Of a stretch of 64,000 nucleotides of DNA, positions 49,035 to 61,707 are shown one piece after another. Positions within the stretch are counted from its first letter, which is position 1, and each line of letters starts with the position of its first letter. A program made the translations under genes and the position numbers. Origin of the DNA: Siderastrea radians (taxonomy: Eukaryota > Cnidaria > Anthozoa > Scleractinia > Rhizangiidae); contig OZ024898.1 of the NCBI GenBank assembly GCA_964017195.1, forward strand, positions 4,229,482-4,293,481, written 5' to 3'. The notes below the pieces were generated by a model. That model was given only the letters and a program-made list of their open reading frames with translations, ran no database searches and was not told where the DNA came from.

Positions 49035-52000
49035 GAGCGCCTGACCAGAAATATCGAGAATCCCACGACAGAAGCGAAATTTCATATTTCATTTTATTTC
49101 ACCAAAAATACCTCTTTGGTAAACTATTTTCAAAAATCATAATTAAAAGTTCATGCGCTTTTTGGTTTTTCCAAAAATTACAAAAGTTCAAAATACGGCT
49201 AGAAGCTTGCCTGCGCCTCCCGGAAACAAGGGAAAATCGTGCATTTTTAGCAAGCTCGTACGCAACAATGGAAGTCGTTCCCGTTTTACCATTTAGTGTA
49301 TAAGTACATCATTCTTTTGTCTATCTAAAGATATAAAAAACGGATATAAATTTGCATTTTCAGTCTGCTTGTTGACCTGTTGAAGATACTAACATTGAAG
49401 GGTTCAAAGTCAAAGTGAAATTTGGGTCAACTTCAGAGGCTTATAACTGACCTAGCATATGTTTTTCAGACCAAAAAGATACATCAACTGTAAGCTCAAT
49501 CATTCGTTTGTACTCTCTGAAAGTGTCGTTTTTGGCCCGCTAAAAGCAACGCGTCGAGAATAAAAAGTGTGCAGGGCATTTTGAGCATTTCGGTAGAACT
49601 GCCGCTATCACGCAACGGCGAGCCACATCGGTTGCACTAAAGCAGTCAAAAAAAGAGGTTTCTCTGGCACCTTGTTTTGAATAGGTTAATAAATTAAAAA
49701 TATATACTTTTCACTTAGAGGTAACTATGTTACTATGGCTTAGCGGCAACCCAGTTTACGTTTGTACAATGCAAATTTAATTATAATGTAACGATATTAT
49801 ATCGTTGATCTAAACTGATAAATCAAAGATACTCTCACCTAAGACATCATCTTGTAAATCTCCTGGCTCAGATTATCACTTCTTTTGCCAGACTTGTTGG
49901 TTGGATAAGTTATGATAATTTGTAGATTAAAAAACCAAAAGTTACCGAACCTTTTTCAAACCATGCCAAACTATGCACTCCGTATTTAAATTAGCATAAA
50001 TGTGCCACATGAAATCTGAGCTTTTCCTGATAGGCACGATATGGGATAGCGTGACGTAGTGACTACCACCAGGAGCCCTTGTTTGAACATAAATATTAGT
50101 TTTCCGGTTAATAGCCGTTACGAGGTGAAATTTCTCTAATGAGGGAAGGGATCCTAGGGGTCATTTGCAGTTTCAAATATTCTACGGTCGGACCATTTAT
50201 TTTAGAGGGGGAGGTTGGAAAAACGAAATATTCCCGCAAAGCTTTTGCGGAAGAAAGACCACAAAAACACCAGGGAAAGGAAATTCAAGTAAAGCTTTTA
50301 GTTACAGAAAAAAATGAATAGATAACTCATAATCATAATAACTCTGCAGAAAAATGCAAAATTTTAATGATTCTTCTCTTATTGTCTTTGATCTGTTTTA
50401 AATGGACGTGTGAGTGCTATTTTAAGTCTCGTGGGACACATTCAGGTAACAAAAGCGCCACCACAAGAACGACTTGAAACCATTTCTTCTAGTAGGCTGA
50501 TGTAGGGTACTTTCCTTCTAAGTTTTAAAGGAGTTACAATTCAAAGCGCTGGCAGTGAAACTAAAAAAGTCCAAGTTTCCGGTTGCAGCTCATGGCGCAG
50601 ATGTCGTACTGGTCGTACACGATGTGATGTTCCAGTTGAAACCTTGAGAGGATATCTTGTCTCGCTGTACTCAAAGAGGTTTATTTTTCAAAGGCACGGA
50701 AATCGTTTGCCGCTAGACCCTAAAAGAACGCAGTGGCTAATGCTGGGCCGTGAAGCACCTTCCCGGAACCTAGCGATCCGGCTTATTTCATCCCACGGTA
50801 CTGCCTCTGCGTCCACTTTCCTTCTTGATGAATGGCCAATATTGAACTTTGTTTTCGAGGTAGACTTTTTTTTTATCATCGAAGTGGGAAGCTTTCTTTG
50901 TTTCTTCTCTAAAGGCCCAACCCCCTCCCAAACTTACGAACAACGTCTTAGGCTATGTTCTCACAGAACAGTTTCCAAATGGTTCTGGACCAGACCAGAT
51001 CTGTTCACGTAGGACCGTTTCATTTATGAGCATCTGTTCACACGGAACCGGTACAGAAATCGTCCGGTACCAGTCCACTTCTGGACCAACGTGAGAAAAT
51101 CAGCTGTTTGTACCAATAAGTTATCCACCGGCAGACCAAAACGCATGAAAGACGATCGAAGAAGGCTGAATCTATGGATTGAAAGAAGCCAAAGGTCTCT
51201 GGCCAGATAATAAATTACCCTATCCCTGCCGATTACAAAATACGCAACCAAAATGCACAAGCTTTTAACCTCTTCAAGCTTTAAACCCAGAATTACAATA
51301 AGTTATGTGGCATTTATGCTATCGCAGACAGTAATTTGGCCTCTCTTTGAATTTCTAGATGAGTTTAATCGAAAACACAACACTAATACACGCGATAAAT
51401 TTAACTAGTGCCCAAGCCTTCCAAAAGCTTTCCAAATCAAACTTTTCTTATTTTTCCAACCACCCCCTCTAAAATAAATGGTCCAACCATAAAATATCTG
51501 AATCTGCAAATGACCCCTAGCATACCTCCCCTCATAAGAAAAATTAAAATAAAATGAACCAATTTGACTACAGCAAGACAAGATATCCTCTCAAGGTTTC
51601 AACTGGAACATCTCACTGTGTACGGCCAGTACGACATCTGCGCTGATGGCATTCGCAAAGAACGGTAACCGGAAACTTGGACTTTCTCAGTTTCACTGCG
51701 AGCGTTTTGACTTGTAAACACCTCCTTTGAAACTTAGAAGAAAAGTACCCCACACCAGCGTACTAGAAGAAATGGTTTCAAGTTGTTCTTGTGGTGGCGT
51801 TTTTGTTAACTGGATGTGTCCCACAAGACTTAAAATAGCACTCACACGTCCATTTAAAACTGATCAAAGACGATAAGAGACGTATCATTAAATTTTTGCT
51901 TTTTTCCGCTTTGTTATTACGATTATGATTTTTTTTTTTATTGGAACTAAAAGCTTTGCTTGAATTTTCTTTCCCTGGTGTTTTTGCGGTCTTTCTTCCA

Positions 52001-53248
52001 CAAAAGCTTTGCGGGAATATTTCGGTTTTTTCCAACCACCCCCCCACTGCTCTCTAACAGTAAATGATCGGACCCTACTGAAGTATTTGAAATTGCAAAT
52101 GACCGTTACGATCCTTTCCCTCATTAGAGAAGTGTCACTTCGTATATATACATTCAAAACGGCTATTTACCGGAAAACTAACATTTATGTCTAAGTAAGG
52201 GCTCCTGGTTTAAGCCCATTTGGGTTTTCCAGCTTTCTGAGTCACTGCGTCACGCTATCCTTTATCGTGCCTATCACGAAAAGCTCAGATTTCATGTCTC
52301 ACATTTGTGCTAATTTGAATACGAAGTGCATAGTTTGACGTGGTTGTAACTTTTGTTTTTTCAATCCACAAATTGTCATGACTACTGCAGCCAATAAGTC
52401 TGGTAAAAGGAGTGATAACCTGGACCAAGAGATTCACAAGATGGTGTCTTAAGGTGAGAGTATCTTTGGTTTATCAGTTTGGATCAATCAAATAATATTG
52501 TTACATTATAAATAAATTTGCATTGTAGACAAGTAAACCGGGCTGCCCCTAAGCCGTAATAACATAGTTACCTCTAAGTGAAAAGTATATATTTTTACTT
52601 TTACCTATTCAAAATGATGAGCCAGTGAAACCTTGTTTTATGACTGCTTTAGTGGAACCGATGTGGCTCGCGTGACAGCGGCCTTTCTACCGAAATGCTC
52701 AAAGTGCCCCGCACAATTTTTTTTCTCCGCGAGTCGCCTTTAGCGGGCCAAAAACGACACTTTCAGAGAGTGACAAGGAATGCTTGAGCTTACAGTTGAT
52801 GTATATTTTTGGTCTGAAAAACATATGCTAGGTCAGTTATAAGCCTTTGAAGTTGACCCAAATTTCACTTTGACCTTGAACCCTTCAAGGTTAGTATCTT
52901 CAACAGGTCAACAAGCACACTAAAAATACAAATTTATATCCGATTTTTGTATTTTTGGATAGAGGAAACAATGATGTACTTATGAGCCAAATGGCAAAAC
53001 GGGAACGATTTCCATTGTTGCGTACGAGCGTGCTAAAAATGCCCGATTTTCCCTTATTTCCGGGGGGCGCAAGCGAGCTTCTAGCCGTATTTCGAACTTA
53101 TTTAAATTTTGGAAAAAACAAAAAGCGGAGGAACTTTTAAATATGATTTTTGAAAATAGTTTACCAAAGAGGTATTTTTGGTAAATTAAAATGGAATATG
53201 AAATTTCGTTTCTGTCGTGGGATTCTCGATATTTCTGGTCAGGAGCTC
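49035..53248. mobile_element. TTAA-flanked foldback DNA element
   Basis: Two arms of about 1.6 kb, 49035-50665 and 51580-53248, are inverted copies with roughly 90% identity by eye, separated by a ~0.9 kb centre. Ends read gagcgcctgaccagaaatat against gagctcctgaccagaaatat (reverse complement). TTAA is present at 49031-49034 and 53249-53252. A TTAA duplication is the piggyBac pattern, although the first bases are not the usual CCC. No transposase is present; ORFs in the centre (for example 50644-51012) have no recognisable features. Confidence 0.8.
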
Positions 53249-53339
53249 TTAAGAATCAATTACAAAAGGCCCAATGTTCTCAAACGGCCTATAATACCAC
53301 ATCCTTAGTAAGAAATATTTCATAAATAAAATAAATCAA

Positions 53340-53603
53340 TCAATCAACTTTGTTTAACGAGGGTGACACACAACAGTCTGGGACTGACAAACCTGTGGCC
53401 CTCGGGTTCCGGATCAAATTGGAATTTGGAAATGTTGGTTTTTGAGGAGAGGGGAAAACCGGAGTACCCGGAGAAAAACCTCTCGGAGCAAAGACGAGAA
53501 CCAACAACAAACTCAACCCACATATGACACCGGGACCGGGAATCGAACCCGGGCCACATTGGTGGGAGGCGAGCGCTCTCACCACTGCGCCATCCCTGCT
53601 CCC
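53340..53603 (-). repeat. tRNA-derived SINE
   Basis: The minus strand starts gcagggatggcgcagtggtg (A-box) and has gggttcgattccc (B-box) about 40 bp later, then a body with gaggtttttctccgggtact and an A/T-rich end. It is a known style of cnidarian SINE, driven by RNA polymerase III. Confidence 0.85.
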
Positions 53604-54377
53604 CAAATGAATGACCATGCAATGACCATAGATGGGGGTGGGAGGTCACAAAGGCAAAAATTTGTAAGGTTAACTGGATTTTATGGAGGGGAGAAGGTTG
53701 AAAACAAAACAACATCTGTTAGGGAATGGGGATGGCCATTTTCTAGAACTGCACATTTAGTAGTCCTGTGATGAGTTACTGGGAGGTCATAACAAGTAAC
53801 ACCTAAAAGTCACTTGTGATCAAATGTCTACTGACCAGAGCCGCAAATAGCAGTTGTGTTCAGACAACAGCCGACCAAAATGTGTAGTTCCAAAAATATC
53901 CATACTCTTCCATAGAAGTTTTTTTGTTTTGCAAACCCCCTTCACCAAGAAATTCCAGTTTAGCTTCAAACTTTGCTTCTAAAATTTTGGTTTTTCAGAA
54001 ATCCCCCATTTCCAATGACCCTCCATGGGGTGGATATGGATTTTTTATGGAACTACACAATGTGCGTGTATACAACCGAATTTCTAATAGGGTAGTATGT
54101 CTGAACAGTTGATTTAAAAACTATTGTATACTGTCTTGTAACAACTTATGAGACTGATGTTTTGTCAGGTCAAACTAGTGGACCTGCCGTTTCAAGATAT
54201 GGAAATAAATAAATAAATAAATAAATAAATAAAGGAAAATATACTTTGCAGCCCTGTATTATCAGGGCATCTACATTTTACCACTCATTTAGACAACAAA
54301 TAATTTGTGTACTTTTGACTTCCTTTGACAATAAAGGTTACAAACTATCAAGTTTGATTACACATGTACATGTAGTC
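53604..54377. other. Non-coding stretch
   Basis: No gene supported. An (AAAT)n microsatellite lies at about 54201-54233, possibly the tail of a retroelement. Confidence 0.5.
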
Positions 54378-55217
54378 TTAGGTTGTTCTGTCATAAAAGC
54401 TCTGTGAGCGGTATGTAACACCTTCCTTGTGAACACAGCCATCCTGCTTCTCGGATTTCTCCCTCCTGCGCTTCTTTCTTCGCTTCTTAACAACTGGATC
54501 TGTTTTGTAGTCAGAGCTAACCATCCGCTTTCTGTCAATTTCCATTAAATCTTCAAGTGTTTCGGGTGTAATGCAGCCTTTCAAGAGTTCAACCAACTTC
54601 TTGACTGTGGAAGCTAGTCCTTTGTTAAGTACTAGAACCCCCAGTGATACTGCAAGGCTTGACTCTTGTTGTGAGTTATATTGCTCTTTAGGAGCCATAC
54701 CCCAGCAGACATGATGTAAACTTTCATTTCTGTTCCGGTCTAGACATTTCTCACACCCAACAAGGAACTCCTCTGAACCCAGCCTGTCAAATATTGGTTG
54801 GATGATCTTCACAAGTACCTCTAGGAATGGATCTTGAATAGGTACATGTGTATTTTCCCCAGTGGCAGCATCCCTGTTGTAGCTACACCACGAATCCTTT
54901 CCTGTGGGACAGTCCTCATGGCGTGGGTTTTCTGGGGTACTTGAGTAGTGCTTAAGGATTGCATGGGTTGCTTTGGACATTGCCTTTGCACTTCCCTTAT
55001 TGTCACGTATTGCATTTCCATAAAAGCTTTGCATGGCATCAATTCGATTGTTTGTTAGCCTTCCTCTCCCATTGATAGCAACACCATCATCCAGTTTTTT
55101 TCCTATAATAAAACACATCATTCAGTTGTTTTATGAGGGAAGACTGAGAAGAATGAAAATACCATAACTAATTCTTCAGAATTTAAGAGCCTTTAATATT
55201 TAAACTAAAATTTATAC

Positions 55218-55440
55218 AATAAATAAATAAATAAATAAATAAATAAACCTTTATTTATCCTGAAGGGCCAACCAGTGATCAGTAGATCACTGGTATTAAC
55301 TGGAGATCAGCGTTTACAACTAAAAGGTCATCAGGGGATTAGGAGGGGCATGGAAAGAGGACTAACAGAAGAGGAGCTCTAGTATATCCAGGAAGCACAT
55401 GGAAAGAGGATTAACAGAAGGGGAGCTCTAGTATTTCCAG
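55218..55440 (-). repeat. Microsatellite and LINE-tail-like fragment in an intron
   Basis: (AAAT)n at 55218-55250 is followed by acctttatttatcctgaagg, which looks like the 3' tail of a CR1/L2-type LINE read from the minus strand. A 49-bp unit beginning catggaaagagg is repeated twice at about 55349-55437. Confidence 0.45.
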
Positions 55441-57310
55441 GAAGCCCAACTCTCTCCTAGTATTCCCTTAGATTATCCTATTGAGCCACCTCCTAGCGAG
55501 GTCTACATTCAGAATTGTTGCAAGAAGTTCTGTACATCACTGGTCAGTTTAAAAGTAGCCCAAGTTAAATTACATGACCATAATAATTCACAAGAAAACA
55601 CATCATAAGGCTATGAAACTGATTTCAAAATTAAAGCCAACTCTGGGTTAGCTTAACAGTAAACACCAGTGTGAAAAGAAAAAAAAACTCTCTGAGGTAC
55701 CAGTTAAAATGTTTATTTACATGAAGATTAGTAGGAAAAGCACAACCCTGTATGCTTTTATATGTACCTTTGTATGTCACATTCACCAGCTTTCTCAATG
55801 CCGTTCCCATCCGTTTTGTTACGTGGCCAATGCAATCCTCTTTTGGGATGAAGACAGCTTTGCCGTAGGGTGCCAATTTCTTCACCTCACTATAGCCCTT
55901 GCTGTCGCCATCCCTTACAGTATATAGCGCAGTTTATGCTTTTCCAGTGACCTCCCATACAAGCGGCAAACTCCCTCAGCTTCCATTGACTGTAAAATAA
56001 ATTATACATGCATATATGAACTTAAAATTGCCCAATATATACAAGTAACAACCATTTCTAAATAAAAAGAAACTTAGTCACAGTCCCAGTGATATTCAAA
56101 CTTATCTTTAAAATTTTAAGTCAGTTATTGTAGAAGTGTGATGATAGTTCAAACGACAAGAACTATAAACGCGCAAATGGTGATGGAACCACTTGACTTT
56201 TTTTCTTTTTTTCTCTGTAATAGTCCACAGCTACTGAAATTGTATCGAAATTGCATGTTCAGCTTTGTTGGCTTGAAAGTACCGGTAAATCTCAATGCAT
56301 TTGGCCAATTTTTGGTGACAGAAAAGGACAGGAAATAACAAAATGCACTAAGACTTGTCCTAGCAAGCATAGTCGACTATTGCTTACAGAAAAATGCAGG
56401 AAATCTAGGAAAATCCAGGTGTATAGCAGACTACTATCCCAAGTTTAAGTAACCAATCAGAGCAGACGAAAAACGCTATCCACTGGTTTGGTATATAACA
56501 ATACATTATACATGTAGCTCAAGGGTTTACAAGATAGAATTTCGCTTTTTTTTAGTGAACAGCTCTTTCAAAAGGGTCTTTAAATAAGTTTGAAGGTGTC
56601 ATTACGGCAAATCTTTCTATGAAAGGCGTTCCATTACGGCATATCTCTCTCCGAAAGGCGTGTAAAATGTTTGATTGAGGACGAAATTTGTCTTTGAGGA
56701 GAGGGAGTTCTGTACTAATTGGTGGGGCATTTGAACGTCTTATTTGCCCAGGGGGGGGGGATTTGAACAAGCCAATCTTCAAAAGTTCAAATGCCCGGGG
56801 GGTTGGCCGGGGGGAGGGAGGATGTTGAACTTTTGAATTGATCAGCGCATTATAATTAATCTTGTATAATTTATGTCATTCTACCTATAAACAAGGAGAC
56901 AAACCTGAGAGCTCCCCTCGTGGTTTAGATAGCATTCCTCGTGAAGACTTATGTACCAACCAAAGTAGTCCCGCTGGGTGATTTTTCCCTCCTTCTGCTC
57001 CCCCTTTTTCTTTTCGCAAATTGGGCAGCTATTTGACATAAAAATAACATCAAGAACTTTCCCATTGTCTATGGAAATAACTGCCACTATGCCATCGCGA
57101 GCACACCATCCTCGCGTGTTCCAAGATCCGTCCATAGAAACACCAGCGTCGACAACGTTTTTAATTATTCATCAGTCACAGCACCGTCCACATTGTCCAC
57201 CTCCCCGATTGCCACTTCACACTTTTTGACCTCCAGTGCTGCATTCTCTCTCTGCATTCTAACGCTTTAGTGTGCTTTGCCCATGGTTTGTCACCAATCG
57301 GCGGAGGTAA

Positions 57311-59029
57311 GGGACGGACCATTAGAAAAGTGATGGGGGGAGTGGGGAAAAAACCAAAAAAAAATTCATGCAAGGGAAAATGTCCGAAAAAAAAATTCAT
57401 GCAAGGGAAAATGTCCGAAAAAAAAATTCATGCACAAGATGGGCCTCATTTTGATATGAAACCATAATTCGTTCTGTCAAAGTGCTCAAGTAGTGTCTCC
57501 ATTGTTTTAAAAATTGGAAATTTTCTGGGGCTCTGCCAGGATGCTGATAAAATATTGTTTTCATAATTAATAGGATAAGCCGCACATTTTGAACTTCCCA
57601 TCAAAAATCTAAAGCGCCTTCGACAGAAATGAAACATGGATAAGTTTATACCTGCTCTGAAGCAAAGATGGCGTAAGCATTGATCTGTACAACAGTGACC
57701 ACTTCATTGTTGCGGGATAAAATCGATCCTCAATGTCTCATTGTTTCCCCAGGAGGGGTTACTCGAACTCTCTTACATAAGCAGGAACCCATGTGACATA
57801 TTAAAGACAGATAGGTATGTGCGGCCCCAAAGGGTACAGTTTTCGCGCCTTTTTGGTCTGAAATGGAATTAACATTTTCACCACTTTACCCTGAAATAGG
57901 GAACGGATTGTGCGTTCTTGTCTGGAATTGGGTAGGGTATTTTAAAAGAAGCTACTTTTTTAGTATTAGCATCATCCCTTGAGAAGTGCGTTTTGATTAA
58001 TATCGGTTCGGAAATACAGTATCGAATTCTGATAGGGTAGGGAAAATCGCATATTTTGTTCTGAAATGGGGTAAGAGTTTCAAGAAGTGCACCGCACACT
58101 GACAATCCTAAGGGTTGTTTCGCAGTTTGAGGGCGCAGCGGTCTTGATCGCAAGGAGTCACATCAATAGACGTGATCCCTCCGAGCCCCCATTCCCAGGG
58201 AAGTGCAGCCCCCTACCCCCCAAACACCCCCCACCGTCGTTCTCTTGCACTGTTGTTTATTAATAGGAGGGCATTATCGGGGGGGGGAGGCTGTATCAGT
58301 AAGTAGGGGGCTGCAATGACTACGATGGATTGTGGGAGAGGAACAGAAGAGGGCAAGGACTAGGGAAGTGCACTGGAAAAGCCTTCCACTCCCAGTGGCT
58401 TCCTACTCTCCCACTGTGTCTACATCCTCAAAAAGCTGTTACATTAAATTATAACCCTTAACTTCCCAACAAAGGGTTAGAAGGTACCTGTATGTATTTT
58501 ATATCAAAAGTTTTAAAGGCAAATTTATGAGCTATGTTTTTGAAAAGAATTGTTTTTAAATTAAGGAAATAACAGTGTATGTACTGTATATTTTATAAAT
58601 TAATCTTTCTGGACACCACTGTTTGTATCAAATCATTTCATATGAATACGTCTTTTACAAAAAATCCATACATGTATATCAATAATATTTCACAGTTTTT
58701 CACTGTAAATCGCTATTTACTTTTGAAACCTCCTTCAGTAAATTAAATTTTTAAGCGAACATTATTAAAAAGTGTTGAAATGAAATAAACTTAAAAATGT
58801 GAAGTAACCGAACAGTACAAGCTATGTATTTAGTAAAACAAAGTTGCATCGTTTTTAATTAATTCAATAGCAAATTGTGCATAAGGAAAATATTTTCTCA
58901 AAAAAAAAAATTCATGCATAGGGCTGTAGCGAAAAAAAAAATTCTTGCACAGGAAATGGGCCAAAAAAAAAATTCTGGCAGGCTAAAAATCCCCCACCCC
59001 CCCCCATCACTTTTCTAATGGTCCGTCCC
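57311..59029. mobile_element. Harbinger-like MITE inside the transposase gene
   Basis: 1719 bp with inverted ends gggacggaccattagaaaag and its reverse complement at 59010-59029, then G/C runs. The flanking TAA is at 57308-57310 and 59030-59032. A 3-bp TAA duplication fits PIF/Harbinger. Near both ends, units of a poly-A tract plus attcatgcaagg recur in inverted orientation. No transposase ORF. Confidence 0.75.
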
Positions 59030-59404
59030 TAAGTTTAGGATACTTAGCACTTTTCGTGCTGCGGAGTAACCGCGGCCAACAAGCCTCATTCCGAGCACAA
59101 ACTTCCTGTTCACGTCGTAATATCTGCTGGTCTTTGGCGTTGTGTGAAACGGTGCGGCTATTTCGTGCGAGGAACACTCGGGGTTTTTGCATCGACAAAT
59201 CCACTCGGCGCCAAGACCAGTTCTCGCCACTTCTTCGAAGCTCATAACGCTGTCGTTTCCACCAAATCGGCACACAACGCTTCGCTCTAACTCGCGATTT
59301 AGCTCCTGTCTGTCAACTATTGTCCACCGATTGCTCGAACACGGACTATCATCCGTTTCGCTTTCTGAGTCGCCAGAATCTTCATATTCGTTGGAGGAGG
59401 TAGG

Positions 59405-61440
59405 TAGGTAGGTAAAACTTTATTTATACAGGGTGGCCCATTCAGCACAGTGGCTGGTCTCCAGAGGGGCCCTGCTAAATACAATTTCTAAAAATATAAA
59501 ATATCTAATTGTTTAAAATAGTTATAAAAATAGAGTTAAAAGCTAATGTTTAGTAATTAAAATAGTTATATAAAAAGAGTTTAAAAACTAAAACGAATTA
59601 CAAGCATGAACGGTATATAGAAAAGATAAATATCGTAAATTAGGTGCTATGAAAAAAAGTGGGCTTTAACAAGATTTTGAAAAGAGGAGAGAGATGCAGC
59701 TTGTTGGATTTTTAAAGGGAGTGAGTTAAAAAGGGCTGAGCCAGAAAATCTAAAAGTACGCTTGCCAAGGCTAAGCTTGGGTTTAGGTAGATGGAGGTCA
59801 GCCTTCCTTCGAGTGTTGTAGCCATGTACATTGTAGTTCCTAATGAAATAGTTACTTAAATACTGAGGAACTAAGTTATGCAGACATTTATAAACTAAAA
59901 CACATTTGTGTATTTTACGGTTTGTTTCTAAGTCAGCCCACCCTAAAACATTAAAAGTATCTCTAGAAGAGTCACGCTTAAGAATGATACGGGCAGCACG
60001 GTTTTGCAGCCGCTGTAGACTTTTGCTGGAGCCAACAGACAGTTCACCCCAAGCAGTGTCAGTATAACTTAAGATTGGGTCAATAAGGGTATTGTAGACA
60101 CACTTTGCTGCTTTAAGAGTGAGGCAAGATCGTATCCGTGCAAGAAGTCCCAGACGCTTATTAACTTTGTTACAAGTAGTGTCTATATGCTCTTTCCAGT
60201 GAAGCTGTTCATCGAGCATAGTCCCAAGGTAATTGAACTTTGTCACTCTCTCTATGTCCTTGCCTTGAATCTGCAGGACAAAGTCTGAGGTGGTTTGCAG
60301 CAATTGTCTTGTTCCAAAGAGTAACCCTTTGGTTTTGCTCTGATTTAGTATTAGCTTACTGTCCACCAACCACTGCTCAACACGGTTGAGGTCTTCTTGT
60401 AAATTTTCCCTAATGTTGTTGACCTCAGATCCAGAATAATAGATAACAGTGTCATCCGCATACATGCTAATCGACGAGTGAAGTAAACATTGAGGCAAAT
60501 CGTTTATGTGTATCACAAATAATAGAGGCCCCAACAAGGAACCCTGAGGAACACCGTAGTCGAGAGGAAGGCTAGATGATAACTCCTTTCCATATTGAAC
60601 TCGCTGCGAGCGAGTGGTGAGATAGTTTCTGAACCAGCGGAGACTGTGTCCTCTAACTCCATAGTGCTCTAGCTTGTGAAGGAGACATTTGTGATCAACA
60701 AGATCGAAAGCCTTTTTTAAGTCAATAAAGGCAGCGCCAGTCAACTGTTGTTTGTCCATGTGTTCTAAAATATGATCGACCAAGTGGACGACCGCCGTTT
60801 CGGTAGAATGCTTCTTACGGAAGCCGGATTGATATAGCGATAGAACTTTGTTAACCTCAAAAAATGCTAACAGTTGAACTTGGACCGCTCGTTCCATGAT
60901 CTTGGAAACGAGGGGGAGAACTGAAATCGGACGATAGTTGTTCTCGTCAACCTTTTTCCCTGCCTTAAAGATGGGAGTTACTTTAGCCTCATTCCACTGA
61001 GATGGTATTTCGCCAGACGAAATTGTGAGGTTTATGAGATAAGTGATTGGCTTGGCTATTACAGAGGATGCATCTTTGAGGAGTTTTGTGGGGATTTTGT
61101 CAAGCCCGGTAGCTTTGGATGATTTTAACTTTGACAGCTCGTGGCGCACGAAACTAGCACTAACTTCTTGCAGAGCAAAGTCATTGTTAACTCTGGGGGC
61201 TAAAATTCTAGGCAAGGCAGGGTCTTTGAAGACACTGCATAGATTCTTTGCAATTGATGTAAAGAACTTGTTAAAGTTCGTTGCCGACATTGTTTCTGAT
61301 CCTCCGGGCGCAGATTTCTTTTGTTTTGGTAAGATCTTGTTTAGTGTTCGCCACATTTCTTTAGAGCTTTGATCATTCCAGAGCTGGGTGGAATAATACA
61401 CCGTACTTGTACTGGGTGGGAGGAATTCACCGTACTGGGT
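59405..61440 (-). mobile_element. 5'-truncated LINE (CR1/Jockey-type) inside the transposase gene
   Basis: The RT coding region is followed by a 3' UTR and a tail of tacc repeats (59400-59415 on the minus strand: tacctacctac). The 5' end lies near 61440, at a small cluster of repeated gtacggtgaattc units. Only the RT part is present; the endonuclease and ORF1 are missing. The target duplication is short or ambiguous. Confidence 0.8.
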
Positions 61441-61707
61441 GGGGGAATTCACCGTACTTGTGCTTGCAACGGACTCGCCGCATAACTTAAGCCTGCTAGC
61501 CCCGACAGGTTTTGATGACGACGTAGGCTGTTGTTCTTCTGCTTCAGGTTCTTGCTCGAGCGAAGGTTGATCAAACCACGAACCTTTGTCGCTTTCTGCC
61601 AAGCTTTTCTTTTTTTCTCCACAAAACTGGGCTTTAGTTCTCTTCTTGGACCCTGGTTTCTTTTTTTGATTTGACCAAATACTTTTTTCACTCTTTTTCC
61701 TGCCCAT
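59647..61707 (-). CDS. Chimeric ORF: transposase N-terminus fused to LINE reverse transcriptase
   Basis: One 686-codon frame from the ATG at 61707. Residues 1-~90 belong to the Mutator-like gene. From about residue 110 it is LINE sequence: LKSSKATGLDKIPTKLLKDA, TPIFKAGKKVDENNYRPISV, SGFRKKHSTETAVV, FIDLKKAFDLVDH (catalytic Asp), DYGVPQGSLLGPLLF, MYADDTVIYYSG (catalytic Asp pair), and a C-terminal region NYNVHGYNTRRKADLHLPKP. The RT motifs are intact, but there is no endonuclease, so it cannot transpose alone. If transcribed from the transposase promoter it would make a fusion protein. Confidence 0.85.
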   Translation of the reverse strand: MGRKKSEKSIWSNQKKKPGSKKRTKAQFCGEKKKSLAESDKGSWFDQPSLEQEPEAEEQQPTSSSKPVGASRLKLCGESVASTSTVNSPTQYGEFLPPSTSTVYYSTQLWNDQSSKEMWRTLNKILPKQKKSAPGGSETMSATNFNKFFTSIAKNLCSVFKDPALPRILAPRVNNDFALQEVSASFVRHELSKLKSSKATGLDKIPTKLLKDASSVIAKPITYLINLTISSGEIPSQWNEAKVTPIFKAGKKVDENNYRPISVLPLVSKIMERAVQVQLLAFFEVNKVLSLYQSGFRKKHSTETAVVHLVDHILEHMDKQQLTGAAFIDLKKAFDLVDHKCLLHKLEHYGVRGHSLRWFRNYLTTRSQRVQYGKELSSSLPLDYGVPQGSLLGPLLFVIHINDLPQCLLHSSISMYADDTVIYYSGSEVNNIRENLQEDLNRVEQWLVDSKLILNQSKTKGLLFGTRQLLQTTSDFVLQIQGKDIERVTKFNYLGTMLDEQLHWKEHIDTTCNKVNKRLGLLARIRSCLTLKAAKCVYNTLIDPILSYTDTAWGELSVGSSKSLQRLQNRAARIILKRDSSRDTFNVLGWADLETNRKIHKCVLVYKCLHNLVPQYLSNYFIRNYNVHGYNTRRKADLHLPKPKLSLGKRTFRFSGSALFNSLPLKIQQAASLSSFQNLVKAHFFS

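Larger units (their letters stand above)
54378..61707 (-). pseudogene. Spliced Mutator-like transposase gene, broken by insertions
   Basis: Starts at the ATG at 61707 (MGRKKSEKSIWSNQKKKPGS, basic). After a LINE insertion (about 61430-59405) it resumes with SGDSESETDDSPCSSNRWTI, VARTGLGAEWICRCKNPECS and YYDVNRKFVLGMRLVGRGYS. After a MITE (59029-57311) it continues with DAGVSMDGSWNTRGWCARDG (first catalytic Asp region) to a donor at 56905. Exon 55989-55768 has RDGDSKGYSEV (second Asp region). Exon 55102-54378 has INGRGRLTNNRIDAMQSFYG and PTGKDSWCSYNRDA, and a lysine/arginine-rich end. GT-AG introns keep phase. Frameshifts near 57180 and 55930 and the two insertions make it inactive. This is the family of Mutator-like transposases common in cnidarian genomes. 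Confidence 0.8.

Noticed and set aside
50644..51012. 122-codon ORF in the foldback centre
   Set aside because: No domain, and it partly runs into the inverted arm; likely chance.
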